Positions 8,148-16,606 of a stretch of DNA of 51,878 nt are shown here, piece by piece (the first letter of the stretch is position 1; each line of letters starts with the position of its first letter). The DNA is taken from NCBI GenBank assembly GCA_031082205.1, contig JAVHLJ010000016.1, positions 1 through 51,878 of the forward strand, given 5' to 3'. Origin of the DNA: Elusimicrobiales bacterium. Lineage in GTDB: Bacteria > Elusimicrobiota > Elusimicrobia > Elusimicrobiales > UBA9959. The position numbers and the translations under genes were made by a program. A model generated the notes under the pieces. The model saw only the letters and a list, made by a program, of their open reading frames with translations. It had not been told where the DNA came from and made no database searches.

Positions 8148-9134
8148 ATGAACAGGGCCCACAGGATACTCTGCGTCGACGACGAGGACTTCAACCTCGA
8201 CCTGCTGGAAAGCCTGCTGGTCCCCAACGGCTTCGAGACCTTCACCGCGCAGGACGGCAGGCGCGCCATGGAGCTCATCGCCCAGAAGAACATCGACCTC
8301 GTTCTGCTGGACATCAACATGCCCATCATGAACGGCCACGAGGTCTGCAGGGCCATCAAGTCCAATCCCGAGACCAGCCATATCCCGGTCATCATGATAA
8401 CATCCCTGGACTCCAAGGAGAACAAGATGAAGGGGATGGAGGCCGGCGCCGAGGAGTTCCTGCCCAAGCCGATAGACCTGCCGGAGCTGCTGCTGCGCGT
8501 CAAGAACATCCTGCGCGCCACCGAATTCGAGGACGCCTTCAACTACGTCATCCGCGCCCTGGCGCGCGCCGCCGAGGCCAACGACGTGGACACCGGCAAC
8601 CATATCCTGCGCGTCGGCGAGTTCGCCGCGCTGCTGGCGCGGGAACTGGGCCAGTCGGAGAAGTTCATAGAGGACATCCGCTCGCAGGCCACGCTGCACG
8701 ACGTCGGCAAGGTGCACATCCCGAGCCACATACTCAAGAAGCCCGGCAGGCTCGACGAGTCCGAGATGGCCGAGATGCGCAAGCATCCCACCTTCGGGGC
8801 CATGATAATCGGCGACCACCCGCACCTGGAGATGGGCAGGCGGATAGCGCTCTGCCACCACGAACGATGGGACGGCACCGGCTATCCGAACGGCATCAAG
8901 GGCGAGGCGATACCGCTGGAAGCGCGCATCTCCTCGGTGGCCGACTGCTATGACGCCCTTCGCGCCTCGCGCGTCTACAAGCCCAACTACGACCACGCCG
9001 GCGCCGTGAAGACGCTGCTCGAAGGCGACGGGCGCATGATGCCGGCCCATTTCGATCCCCGGGTGCTGGAGGCCTTCTCCCGCCTGGCGCCGCATTTCGA
9101 GACCCTCTACGACAAAATGAAAGACCCCGCCTGA
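8148..9134 (+). CDS. Response regulator with HD-GYP (cyclic-di-GMP phosphodiesterase) output
   Basis: 328 residues. Residues 1-120 are a receiver domain with the acidic pair near D11-D12, phosphoacceptor D55 in LVLLDINMP and K107 in LPKPID. Residues 130-325 are an HD-GYP domain with the HD pair at H184-D185 (ATLHDVGKVHIP) and a complete HHExxDGxGYP signature at 237-247. Both halves look active, so phosphorylation should control breakdown of cyclic-di-GMP. No histidine kinase lies beside it, so it is an orphan regulator. GGGGGA upstream may be the ribosome site; the gene starts 13 nt after the methyltransferase. Confidence 0.92.
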   Translation: MNRAHRILCVDDEDFNLDLLESLLVPNGFETFTAQDGRRAMELIAQKNIDLVLLDINMPIMNGHEVCRAIKSNPETSHIPVIMITSLDSKENKMKGMEAGAEEFLPKPIDLPELLLRVKNILRATEFEDAFNYVIRALARAAEANDVDTGNHILRVGEFAALLARELGQSEKFIEDIRSQATLHDVGKVHIPSHILKKPGRLDESEMAEMRKHPTFGAMIIGDHPHLEMGRRIALCHHERWDGTGYPNGIKGEAIPLEARISSVADCYDALRASRVYKPNYDHAGAVKTLLEGDGRMMPAHFDPRVLEAFSRLAPHFETLYDKMKDPA

Positions 9135-9151
9135 CGGCGGGGTCCGGATAA

Positions 9152-9185
9152 AGAGAGCCGCTCGGCGCGCGGCTCTCTTTTTTTT
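9152..9185 (+). terminator. Intrinsic terminator
   Basis: AGAGAGCCGC (9152-9161) pairs perfectly with GCGGCTCTCT (9169-9178), followed by a run of eight T. A second hairpin, GACCCCGCC/GGCGGGGTC, spans the HD-GYP stop codon just upstream. The convergent ATPase gene ends at the T tract. Confidence 0.88.
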
Positions 9186-11836
9186 CAGGCCGCGGCCTTC
9201 CTGCCGCGCAGCCACTTGTCCAGTTCCACCACCAGTATCACGGTGGAAGCGGTAAGGATTATCCTTATCCACTGGGCCTCGGTCAGGTCCGTGGTCTGGA
9301 AAAGCTTCTGCATGTTCGGCTCGTAGACTACCAGTATCTGCGCCACCAGCGCGGCCAGCATGCTGAAGGCCAGGAACGGGTTGGAGAGCGGGCTTATCCT
9401 GAATATAGATCGCGTCTCGGACCGCGAATTCCAGAGCTGGAAGAACTGGAAGAATACCATGGTGGTCATGGCCACCGTGCGGCACTGCTCCACCGAAAGG
9501 CCTTCCGCCAGCGCCGCCTTGAAGTTATATAGGACGCCGACCGCTATCACCGAACCCACGATGAAGGTGCGCTGTATCATCAGCCTTGAAAGGATGCCTT
9601 CCTTCGGATCGTTCGGCGGCCTTTCATAGACCGACGGCTCGGCGGGCTCGAAGGCCAGGGCCAGGTCCTGCAGGCTGTTGGTTACGACGTTTATCCAGAG
9701 CAGCTGTATGGCGGTGTAGGGCAGCGGGAGCCCGGCGAACATCGTGACGAAGATCGACAGTACCGCCGAGAGGCCGGTCGGGATGAGGAAGAATACCGCC
9801 TTGCGGATATTGTCGAAGACCACCCGCCCCTCGACCACGGCGTTGTAGATGCTGGCGAAGTTGTCGTCCGTCACGATCATGTCCGCCGCTTCCTTCGCGA
9901 CGTCCGTGCCGGTTATGCCCATGGCCGCGCCGATATGCGCCGCCTTGAGCGCCGGGGCGTCGTTGACGCCGTCGCCGGTCACGGCGGCTATCTCGCCGCG
10001 CTTCATCAGCTGGCTGACTATGCGCAGTTTATGCTCCGGAGCCACGCGCGCGTAGATCGACACGTCCTTCACCGCGTCGTAGAGCGCCTCGTCCGTCATG
10101 GTCGAAAGTTCGCGGCCGGTTATTACCCGCGGGGATTCGCCTCCGATACCCAGCTCGCGGCCTATCGCCTGGGCCGTCACGGCGTGGTCCCCGGTGATCA
10201 TTACGGGGCGTATGCCGGCCCTGCGGCAGTTGGCGATAGCCTCCACGGCCTCGGGGCGGGCCGGGTCTATCATGCCCTGCAGGCCGGTGAATTCAAGGTC
10301 CCTGAGGCCCTCCCTCTTGAGCTCCGCCGCCCCGGAAAGCGCTTTCTGGGCGGTCATCAGGACGCGCATGCCCGATGAAGCCAGGTCCTCGGCCGTCGCC
10401 ATTACCTCCCTGCGGCGGGCCTCATCCATGCCGCACATCTCCGAAACGAACTCGGGCGCGCCTTTCACGAAAAGCAGGCTTCCGGAACCGGCCCGGTGCA
10501 GCGTGGCCATGTAGCCGTACTCGGACTCGAAGGGCAGTACCGCGGTCTGCGGGTAGTCCTTCTTTTCCTCTTCGGCCTTGAGCCCGCCTTTCGCCGCCGC
10601 CACTATCAGCGCGGCCTCGGTCGGATCTCCGGTCACCTTCCAGGCCGCGCCGTCCCGGTAAACCGAAGACTCGTTGCAGAGAAGGCCCGCACGCAGGACC
10701 TTCTCCAGCCTGTCACGGCGTCCGCCCTCGCAGGCCTCCTTTCCGCAGAAAACCTCCCCTTCCGGCGCGTAGCCCGTGCCGGACACCTGGTAAAGCTCCT
10801 CGCCGTCGTAAACCGCCTTGACCGTCATCTCGTTGCGGGTCAGCGTGCCGGTCTTGTCGGAACAGATGACGGTGGTGCTGCCCAGCGTCTCGACGGCCGG
10901 CAGTTTCCTGATTATCGCGCCGCGCCTGGCCATGCGGGTCACGCCGATCGACATGGCGATGGTCACCACTATCGGCAAGCCCTCCGGTATGGACGCCACT
11001 ATGACGGCTATGACCGTCATGACCATCGTCTCCAGTGATTCCCCGCGGGCCACGCCCAGCGCGAGTATGACCGCGCCTATACCCAGCAGCGCCAGCCCCA
11101 GCACCTTCGAGAACCTCTCGAACTTCTCCTGCAGAGGGGTCACTGCCGAGACCGTGTCCTGCATGAGGCCAGCTATGGTCCCTATCTCGGTAGACGTGCC
11201 GGTGCCGGTAACGACGGCCTTCGCCCGGCCCGAGACCACGGAGGTGGCCATGTAGAGCATGTTCAGCCTGTCGCCTATCTGCGCCTTCTCCTCCGGCCTG
11301 GCGCCGGCGTCCTTGGAGGCGGCCACCGATTCGCCGGTGAGCATGGCCTCGTCCACCCGGAGGCTGTTGGATTCCAGCAGCCTTGCGTCGGCCGGCACCT
11401 TGTCGCCGGAAGAGAGCAGTATTACGTCCCCGGGGACCAGGTCGGCGGCCTTTATGGATGACTCGGCGCCGCCGCGTATCACGCGCGCGGAGGCCACTAC
11501 CATCTTCTTGAGCGCGCGGACCGACTGCTCGGCCTTGTATTCCTGGTAAAAGCCTATCGCGGCGTTGACAAGCACGATGAAGGCGATGACCGCGGCGTCC
11601 GAAACTTCGCCCATTAAAAGGCTAAGCAGCGCGGCGCCAAGCAGTATCCAGTTCAGCGGGCTGCCGAACTGCGAAAGGAATATCTTGAGCGGCCCGGCGC
11701 CCTCCTTCTCCGGCAGCGCGTTGGGGCCGTATTCGGCCAGCCTCTTCTCCGCTTCGGCGGCGGACAGCCCCGCGGCCGAGGAGGACAGGCCGGCGAGAGT
11801 TTCTTCAGCGGTCCTTAGATGCCAGTCTTTTTTCAT
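9185..11836 (-). CDS. P2-type cation-transporting P-type ATPase
   Basis: 883 residues, ATG at 11836 with GGGAGGG upstream. It has the full architecture: N-terminal cation-ATPase domain, actuator loop with LTGES near residue 168, M4 with PEGLPIVV near 285, phosphorylation motif CSDKTGTLTRNE near 330, hinge TGDGVNDAPALKAAHIG, and a C-terminal membrane bundle. PEGLP in M4 puts it with the Ca2+/Na+/K+ pumps (SERCA/PMCA type) rather than heavy-metal pumps, which carry CPx. M6 reads NVVTNSLQDLALAFEP, which differs from the classical SERCA NLVTDGLPATALGF, so the cation is uncertain. It is monocistronic and divergent from the AMP-forming ligase. Confidence 0.9.
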   Translation of the reverse strand: MKKDWHLRTAEETLAGLSSSAAGLSAAEAEKRLAEYGPNALPEKEGAGPLKIFLSQFGSPLNWILLGAALLSLLMGEVSDAAVIAFIVLVNAAIGFYQEYKAEQSVRALKKMVVASARVIRGGAESSIKAADLVPGDVILLSSGDKVPADARLLESNSLRVDEAMLTGESVAASKDAGARPEEKAQIGDRLNMLYMATSVVSGRAKAVVTGTGTSTEIGTIAGLMQDTVSAVTPLQEKFERFSKVLGLALLGIGAVILALGVARGESLETMVMTVIAVIVASIPEGLPIVVTIAMSIGVTRMARRGAIIRKLPAVETLGSTTVICSDKTGTLTRNEMTVKAVYDGEELYQVSGTGYAPEGEVFCGKEACEGGRRDRLEKVLRAGLLCNESSVYRDGAAWKVTGDPTEAALIVAAAKGGLKAEEEKKDYPQTAVLPFESEYGYMATLHRAGSGSLLFVKGAPEFVSEMCGMDEARRREVMATAEDLASSGMRVLMTAQKALSGAAELKREGLRDLEFTGLQGMIDPARPEAVEAIANCRRAGIRPVMITGDHAVTAQAIGRELGIGGESPRVITGRELSTMTDEALYDAVKDVSIYARVAPEHKLRIVSQLMKRGEIAAVTGDGVNDAPALKAAHIGAAMGITGTDVAKEAADMIVTDDNFASIYNAVVEGRVVFDNIRKAVFFLIPTGLSAVLSIFVTMFAGLPLPYTAIQLLWINVVTNSLQDLALAFEPAEPSVYERPPNDPKEGILSRLMIQRTFIVGSVIAVGVLYNFKAALAEGLSVEQCRTVAMTTMVFFQFFQLWNSRSETRSIFRISPLSNPFLAFSMLAALVAQILVVYEPNMQKLFQTTDLTEAQWIRIILTASTVILVVELDKWLRGRKAAA

Positions 11837-11863
11837 GAGCCCTCCCTGTCTTGTATCGCTGAT

Positions 11864-11898
11864 ATTTTACCACAGCCTGCCGCCTCCTTTGATATAAT
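11864..11898. promoter_or_regulatory. Divergent promoters (ATPase and acyl-CoA synthetase)
   Basis: On the minus strand a TAAAAT box (11869-11864) lies 27 nt before the ATPase ATG. On the plus strand a perfect TATAAT (11893-11898) ends 8 nt before the ligase ATG at 11907, implying an almost leaderless mRNA. Neither has a clear -35. Confidence 0.5.
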
Positions 11899-11906
11899 GA
11901 TTCCCT

Positions 11907-13490
11907 ATGAACACCCATTTCAAGGACCTCTATTCCGGCCTGGCACACGTGGCCTCGCAGGAACCCGAGAACACGGCATTCATAACCGGAGACAAGCGCA
12001 CCACCTACCACGAGCTGCTCTATTCCACCGACAGGGCGGCCGACATGTTCTGGCAGCTGGGCGTGCGCAAGGGCGACCGCGTGGCGATAGCCATGCGCAA
12101 TTCCGTGGAGTTCGTGGTCTCCTACTACGCCCTGGCCAAGCTGGGCGCGGTGGCCGTGCCGATAAACTTCATGGTCTCCAAGGAAGAGGAACTCTTCTTC
12201 ATCCTGGACAATTCCCATACCAAGGGCGTGGTGACCGAAAAGGAGTTCGCGAAGAACTACCTGCGCGTGCGCCCGCGGCTGCCGGAGCTGAAGTTCATCC
12301 TCTCTACCGACTTCACCGGCCTCGACGGGGTCGACGATTTCTGGCAGAGCCTCAAAAAAGCGCATTACCACCCGCAGACGCAGAAGCCCTGGGCCGACGA
12401 GCACGACATAATATCGATACTCTACACCTCGGGCACTACCGGCAATCCGAAGGGAGTTCTCCTCTCCCATCACAACCAGCTTGAGAACGCCAGGGCCGCC
12501 GCCGAGGGCCTGCAGCCGGGGAAGAAAGACGTATTCATGTGCCTGCTGCCGATGTTCCACACCTTCGCCTGGACCGGGAACGTGGTGGTACCGCTGCTGA
12601 TAGGGGCCAAGACCCTCATCGTGAAGAACCTGACCCCGCCCAAGCCCTGGCTGCAGGCCATGGGCCGGGAAGGCGTGACCATCATGATCGCCGTGCCGCA
12701 GATATACGGCGTGCTGGCCAAGGAAGCCAAGGGACTCAAGAAGTTCTTCCTCAAGTACTGGGCGCTGCGCAGGGTCCGCCTCTGCCTCTCCGGGGCCGCC
12801 CCGCTGACGCACAGCGTCAAGAACCTCTTCGAAGAGGCCTTCGGCATACCGATACTCGAGGGTTACGGCCTCACCGAGACCAGCCCCGTCGTCTCCATCA
12901 ACCTGCCCAAGGCCCGCAAACACGGCTCGGTCGGACGCCCCATCCCCGGCGTCCGCGTCAAGATAATCGACGAGCGCGGCGCCGAACTGGCCTGCGGCGA
13001 GGAGGGGGAGATCTGCGTGCACGGCCCCAACGTCACGCGCGGCTACCACGCCAATGAGGACGCCACCAAGGCGCTGTTCACCGACGACGGCTGGCTGCGC
13101 ACCGGCGACATCGGCGTCGTGGACCAGGAAGGATACATCTTCATCCGCGACCGGAAGAAGGACATGATCATAGTGAAGGGGCTCAAGGTCTTCCCCGCCC
13201 AGGTGGAGCAGGTCATCTGCCACCATCCCAAGGTGCAGGAGGCCGCGGTCATCGGCATCCCCGATGAATTCGGCAATGAGACCATCAAGTGCTTCTGCGT
13301 CGTCAAAACCGGCGAAAAGCTCGACAGGTCGGAGCTCAGCCAGTACATGAAGGCCAACCTGGACGGCTACAAGCGCCCGCGCGACATAGAGTTCGTGGAA
13401 TCGCTGCCCAAGAACAGCCTCCAGAAGGTCCTCAAGCGCGAACTGATACGCATGGAGCTCGAGAAGCGGCTCAAGACCAAACTCTCGTGA
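11907..13490 (+). CDS. Long-chain fatty-acid-CoA ligase-like AMP-forming enzyme
   Basis: 527 residues, class I adenylate-forming family. The phosphate-binding loop YTSGTTGNPKG lies near residue 175. The A5 motif is EGYGLTETSPV, the A7 motif WLRTGDIGVVD, and the hinge/C-domain has RDRKKDMIIVKGLKVFP. The final lysine region, KNSLQKVLKREL, deviates from the usual PKTxxGK and reads Q-K-V where the catalytic lysine is expected. It probably activates fatty acids as CoA thioesters with AMP release. Substrate length cannot be read from the sequence. The next gene overlaps its stop by 4 bp (GTGA). Confidence 0.85.
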   Translation: MNTHFKDLYSGLAHVASQEPENTAFITGDKRTTYHELLYSTDRAADMFWQLGVRKGDRVAIAMRNSVEFVVSYYALAKLGAVAVPINFMVSKEEELFFILDNSHTKGVVTEKEFAKNYLRVRPRLPELKFILSTDFTGLDGVDDFWQSLKKAHYHPQTQKPWADEHDIISILYTSGTTGNPKGVLLSHHNQLENARAAAEGLQPGKKDVFMCLLPMFHTFAWTGNVVVPLLIGAKTLIVKNLTPPKPWLQAMGREGVTIMIAVPQIYGVLAKEAKGLKKFFLKYWALRRVRLCLSGAAPLTHSVKNLFEEAFGIPILEGYGLTETSPVVSINLPKARKHGSVGRPIPGVRVKIIDERGAELACGEEGEICVHGPNVTRGYHANEDATKALFTDDGWLRTGDIGVVDQEGYIFIRDRKKDMIIVKGLKVFPAQVEQVICHHPKVQEAAVIGIPDEFGNETIKCFCVVKTGEKLDRSELSQYMKANLDGYKRPRDIEFVESLPKNSLQKVLKRELIRMELEKRLKTKLS

Positions 13491-14974
13491 GACAGGATCC
13501 CGCCGCCGGGGTCGAAAAGGTGTTCGGCCCCTCCTACCTTGTCGGAGGGGCGCCGCGCGACCTGCTGCTGCGCCGCCCCGTCAAGGACCTGGACTTCGCC
13601 GTCCCGCCCTGCCGCGACTTCCGCGCCAGGGCAGGCGCGCTGGCCCGCCTGCTGGGCGCCGCAGTTTTCCCGCTCGACGAAGAACGCTCCATCTACCGCC
13701 TCTCTCCCCGCGGCGCCGCGGGAGCGCAGATAGACCTGGCGCCCATGGAGGGCGGATCCATACTCCCCGACCTGGGCCGCCGCGACTTCACCGTAAACGC
13801 CATGGCCGCCCCGGCCTGGAAGGTCCGGGCCAGCTGGACCGGCGGAGCCTTCGCCGTGGCCGGCGTTAAGCCGGATACGCTCATCGACCCTTTCGGCGGG
13901 CTCAAGGACCTGCGCGCCCGCCGCCTCAGGCTGGCCTCGCCCTCGGCCGTGAAGGACGACCCGCTCAGGATGCTGCGGGCCTTCCGCTTCGCCGCGGAAC
14001 TCGGCTTCGCCCCCGACAGGAAGCTGCTGGCCGAGATCGCCGCCCGCGCGGCGCTCATCAAGTCCGCCGCCGCGGAGCGCATACACGAGGAACTCTCTCG
14101 CGTATTCGCCACGGCGGTCTCCGCGGACACACTGCGCGCCATGCACAAGGCCGGGCTGCTGCTGGAGATCTTCCCCGAGCTGGCCCCGCAGGTAAAATGC
14201 GCCGAGGTCTATTACGGAAAAGGCGGCGTCCTCAAGCATACCTTCAACGTGGTGGAGAGGATGGACTATCTGCTCTCCCACCTGGGCTCGGCCATCGCGG
14301 GAGGAAAAGAGATCGCGGCCGCGAACCCGCCGGCGCGCGCGCTCAAGACGGCCGCCCTGCTCCACGACATAGCCAAGCCGGCCCGCGCCAAAGTGGTGGG
14401 AGACCGCCTCCGCTTCTTCGGCCACGAGGAGCACGGCGCCGGCATGGCGGAGAAGGTCATGGAGCGCCTGCGCTTCTCCCGCGCCGACATACGCCTGGTC
14501 TCGGCCGTTACGGCCCAGCACCTGCGCGTCGGCAACCTGGCCCACAACGACGAGATCTCGGACCGCGCCATCTACCGGTTCTTCCGCGAGATGGGGGAAT
14601 ATTCGCTGCCGCTGCTGCTGCTCTCCTGGGCCGACCATTCCAGCTATGTCCGGCCGGGCGACCTCCTGCGCGCCCTGCCTGCCACGAAGAAGCCCCCTTT
14701 CCGCATACCGCCCAAGGGACTGCCGCGCACCGGGCTGAAAAAAACCCTGCGCTTCCTCCAGGCCGTTAACATGCTCTTCAGGACCTACCTGTCCAAGGGC
14801 ATAGCCCGGCGCACCGACCGCCTGCTCAACGGCACCGAGGTGATGAAGGCGTCCGGCCTGCCCGAGGGGCCGGAAATCGGCCGCCTGCTGGACCAGGTCA
14901 ACCTGCTGCATTTCGAAGGCCGCCTCAAGACTAAAAAAGAAGCCCTCGACTGGCTCAAAAAGCGCCGCAAGTAA
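13487..14974 (+). CDS. CCA-adding enzyme / poly(A) polymerase family nucleotidyltransferase with HD domain
   Basis: 495 residues from GTG 13487, which overlaps the ligase stop; earlier in-frame codons would lie inside that gene. The class II nucleotidyltransferase core has LVGGAPRDLLL, the metal-binding pair in DLDFAV, RRDFTVNAMA and DPFGGLKDLR, then the neck DPLRMLRAFRFAAELGF. A C-terminal HD domain has LLHDIAKPARA and GHEEHGAG. It should add or repair the tRNA CCA end. That fits the window's tRNA-Gly, which lacks an encoded CCA. Poly(A) polymerase or a partial (CC- or A-adding) activity cannot be excluded by eye. Confidence 0.88.
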   Translation: MRQDPAAGVEKVFGPSYLVGGAPRDLLLRRPVKDLDFAVPPCRDFRARAGALARLLGAAVFPLDEERSIYRLSPRGAAGAQIDLAPMEGGSILPDLGRRDFTVNAMAAPAWKVRASWTGGAFAVAGVKPDTLIDPFGGLKDLRARRLRLASPSAVKDDPLRMLRAFRFAAELGFAPDRKLLAEIAARAALIKSAAAERIHEELSRVFATAVSADTLRAMHKAGLLLEIFPELAPQVKCAEVYYGKGGVLKHTFNVVERMDYLLSHLGSAIAGGKEIAAANPPARALKTAALLHDIAKPARAKVVGDRLRFFGHEEHGAGMAEKVMERLRFSRADIRLVSAVTAQHLRVGNLAHNDEISDRAIYRFFREMGEYSLPLLLLSWADHSSYVRPGDLLRALPATKKPPFRIPPKGLPRTGLKKTLRFLQAVNMLFRTYLSKGIARRTDRLLNGTEVMKASGLPEGPEIGRLLDQVNLLHFEGRLKTKKEALDWLKKRRK

Positions 14975-15112
14975 GGCTCCCCTGAACCTGCCCTAAAGTC
15001 CTACCGCGGCCTGGGTCCTTTTAAGGCCCGGACCGGGGAAATATGGCCCGTGAAAGCCTCCGCCCGAACCTGTAAACTATATCCGCGGAAGACTTTGCCA
15101 CGGAGGCTTGAG

Positions 15113-15742
15113 ATGAAGATAAAGCGCAACCACCTGATACTGGCCGCAGCGGCCTGCTTCATTTTCTCATACTCCCCCGCGTCGGCCGGCGAAGCGCCCT
15201 CCGGGAAATCCGGCGAAGCGGCCGCGGTCCCGGCCCCCGCCGGCGACCTGGCCGGCCTCAAGGACGTGCTTTTCAAACTGGTGCGCCAGGACGAGATCCT
15301 GGACGAGGCCATCGAGAACCTCGAAGGCGCCAACGGCCCGGTGACGGTAAAGGAACTGGCCGGGATAAAGAACACCCTCGGCGTAGTGCGCAAGAACCTC
15401 GACCACGTCTCCTGGCTCAACAAGAAACATTTCGCTTCGGTGGAGCCCGGCTCGGAGACCGAGAAATACACCCGCACCATACTCAGTTACAGCGACAAGA
15501 TAAGCCGCAAATCCGCGCGCATAAGCGCCATCGCCGCGCGCGCCGCGGCGGCGAAGACCAAGTCCGCCCTGCGCGACGCGCCCTCCTCCAAAAGGTCCGG
15601 GGCCGCCAGGTCCAAGAGCGTGCGCCAGGTGCTGGCGGAGAAGGACGCCTGGACCGGCATAGCCGCCGAGACCAGGCAGCTGAAAGGCTCGTCCGGCAAG
15701 CTCAAGGCCACCAGCCGCTGGCTGCACGTGGCTTCCAAATAG
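15113..15742 (+). CDS. Secreted helical protein of unknown function
   Basis: 209 residues from ATG 15113, preceded by GGAGG. Residues 1-27 are a Sec signal peptide (hydrophobic ILAAAACFIFSY, cleavage after ASA). The rest is Ala/Lys/Ser-rich and helix-prone, with an acidic helix around QDEILDEAIENLEG and a basic C-terminal third. No cysteines are seen in the mature part. It is monocistronic with a strong terminator behind it. A -10-like TAAACT lies at 15073-15078. I do not recognise a family. Confidence 0.65.
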   Translation: MKIKRNHLILAAAACFIFSYSPASAGEAPSGKSGEAAAVPAPAGDLAGLKDVLFKLVRQDEILDEAIENLEGANGPVTVKELAGIKNTLGVVRKNLDHVSWLNKKHFASVEPGSETEKYTRTILSYSDKISRKSARISAIAARAAAAKTKSALRDAPSSKRSGAARSKSVRQVLAEKDAWTGIAAETRQLKGSSGKLKATSRWLHVASK

Positions 15743-15763
15743 AACCCGCCGCCGCTTCGCCTC

Positions 15764-15792
15764 AAAAGCCCGCCCCCGGCGGGCTTTTTTTT
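15764..15792 (+). terminator. Intrinsic terminator
   Basis: AAAAGCCCGCC, loop CCC, GGCGGGCTTTT: a 7-bp GC stem (15768-15774 with 15778-15784) extended by A-T pairs, then eight T. The folE -10 box begins 2 bp after it. Confidence 0.9.
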
Positions 15793-15793
15793 G

Positions 15794-15799
15794 TAGAAT
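15794..15799 (+). promoter_or_regulatory. -10 box giving near-leaderless folE
   Basis: TAGAAT (or the overlapping TATAAC at 15800) ends 3-9 nt before the ATG at 15809. There is no ribosome-binding site because the preceding terminator occupies the space. Confidence 0.5.
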
Positions 15800-15808
15800 T
15801 ATAACGAT

Positions 15809-16372
15809 ATGGCCCTCAACATAGAACCTCTCGTGGAAACCATACTCAAAGAGATAGGGGAGGACCCCGCGCGCGAGGGTCTCAAGCGCACCCCGGCCCG
15901 CGTGGCCAGGGCCCTCGAGGAGATGACTTCCGGCTACCGGGCCGACATAGACGCCATCTTCAACGGGGCCTTCTTCACCGTGCCCTACCGCGAGATGGTG
16001 GTCGTCAAGGACATAGCCTTCCATTCCATGTGCGAGCACCACATGCTGCCTTTCACGGGCAAGGTTCACGTGGCCTACATCCCCGACCACACCATAGTCG
16101 GGCTCTCCAAGATACCGCGGCTGGTGGACGCTTTCTCGCGCAGGCTGCAGATACAGGAGCGCCTGACAATACAGATAGCCGAGACGCTGGAACGCAAGCT
16201 CAAACCCAAGGGCGTGGGCGTGATCATAGAGGCCAGGCACATGTGCATGACGATGAGGGGCGCCAAGAACGAGACCTCCCTGGCCGTTACCAGCTCGCTG
16301 CTGGGCTGCTTCGGCACCGACCCCAAGGTCAGGCAGGAATTCCTGGCGCTGGCGGGACGCCGCGGCAGTTGA
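15809..16372 (+). CDS. folE: GTP cyclohydrolase I
   Basis: 187 residues, normal length. It converts GTP to 7,8-dihydroneopterin triphosphate, the first step to folate (and to queuosine or biopterin precursors). Zinc ligands are C75 and H78 in [10 protein letters not shown] and C146 in [10 protein letters not shown]. Substrate-binding segments [20 protein letters not shown] and [12 protein letters not shown] are intact. No other folate gene is adjacent. Its stop codon overlaps the -35 box of the tRNA promoter. Confidence 0.96.
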   Translation: MALNIEPLVETILKEIGEDPAREGLKRTPARVARALEEMTSGYRADIDAIFNGAFFTVPYREMVVVKDIAFHSMCEHHMLPFTGKVHVAYIPDHTIVGLSKIPRLVDAFSRRLQIQERLTIQIAETLERKLKPKGVGVIIEARHMCMTMRGAKNETSLAVTSSLLGCFGTDPKVRQEFLALAGRRGS

Positions 16373-16396
16373 AACTTATTTTATTTTTACTATAAT
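16369..16396 (+). promoter_or_regulatory. Promoter of tRNA-Gly, TTGAAA-16-TATAAT
   Basis: TTGAAA at 16369-16374 overlaps the folE TGA. The perfect TATAAT at 16391-16396 follows after 16 bp. Start is expected near 16403, about 10 nt before the mature tRNA. Confidence 0.7.
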
Positions 16397-16412
16397 AGTC
16401 TGGCGGATTTGC

Positions 16413-16483
16413 GCGGGCGTAGTTCAATGGTAGAACGAGTGCTTCCCAAGCATTAGACGTGGGTTCGATTCCCATCGCCCGCT
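16413..16483 (+). tRNA. tRNA-Gly (anticodon CCC)
   Basis: 71 nt cloverleaf. Acceptor GCGGGCG (16413-16419) pairs with CGCCCGC (16476-16482), discriminator T. The D-loop contains TTCAATGG, the anticodon loop is TTCCCAA, and the T-loop GTTCGATTC is standard. The 3' CCA is not encoded. It closely resembles E. coli glyU by memory. Confidence 0.95.
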
Positions 16484-16518
16484 TAAAAACTCCCGTTTTT
16501 TAAACGGGCGATGGGAAT
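16468..16518. repeat. Inverted copy of the tRNA-Gly 3' end
   Basis: ATTCCCATCGCCCG (16468-16481, T-arm and acceptor strand) recurs as its perfect reverse complement at 16505-16518. Between them is a nested perfect hairpin, CCCGTTT-TTT-AAACGGG (16492-16508). The RNA could fold this copy back onto the tRNA acceptor strand. It could act as terminator-like structure or be a scar of integration. Confidence 0.75.
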
Positions 16519-16585
16519 GTTCCCGATGGAAGAGGCTCGCTGACGCTCGCGGTCGCCCGCTCCGAAGATAACAGGGGATTAAGGA

Positions 16586-16591
16586 TATAAT
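16586..16591 (+). promoter_or_regulatory. -10 box upstream of the CBM48-like gene
   Basis: Perfect TATAAT, 15 nt before the CTG proposed as start at 16607. No -35 of good quality was found. Confidence 0.45.
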
Positions 16592-16606
16592 TTTCTGCCA
16601 GCCAGA

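Noticed and set aside
6638-8542. 634-codon minus-strand frame covering the inverted-repeat element and the methyltransferase
   Set aside because: It runs antisense through two clear genes and begins in the element; composition is that of a shadow frame.
14975-15112. Possible hairpin around GGTCC...GGACC between the nucleotidyltransferase and the next gene
   Set aside because: Only a five-pair stem with a large AT-poor loop and no T run; not supported.
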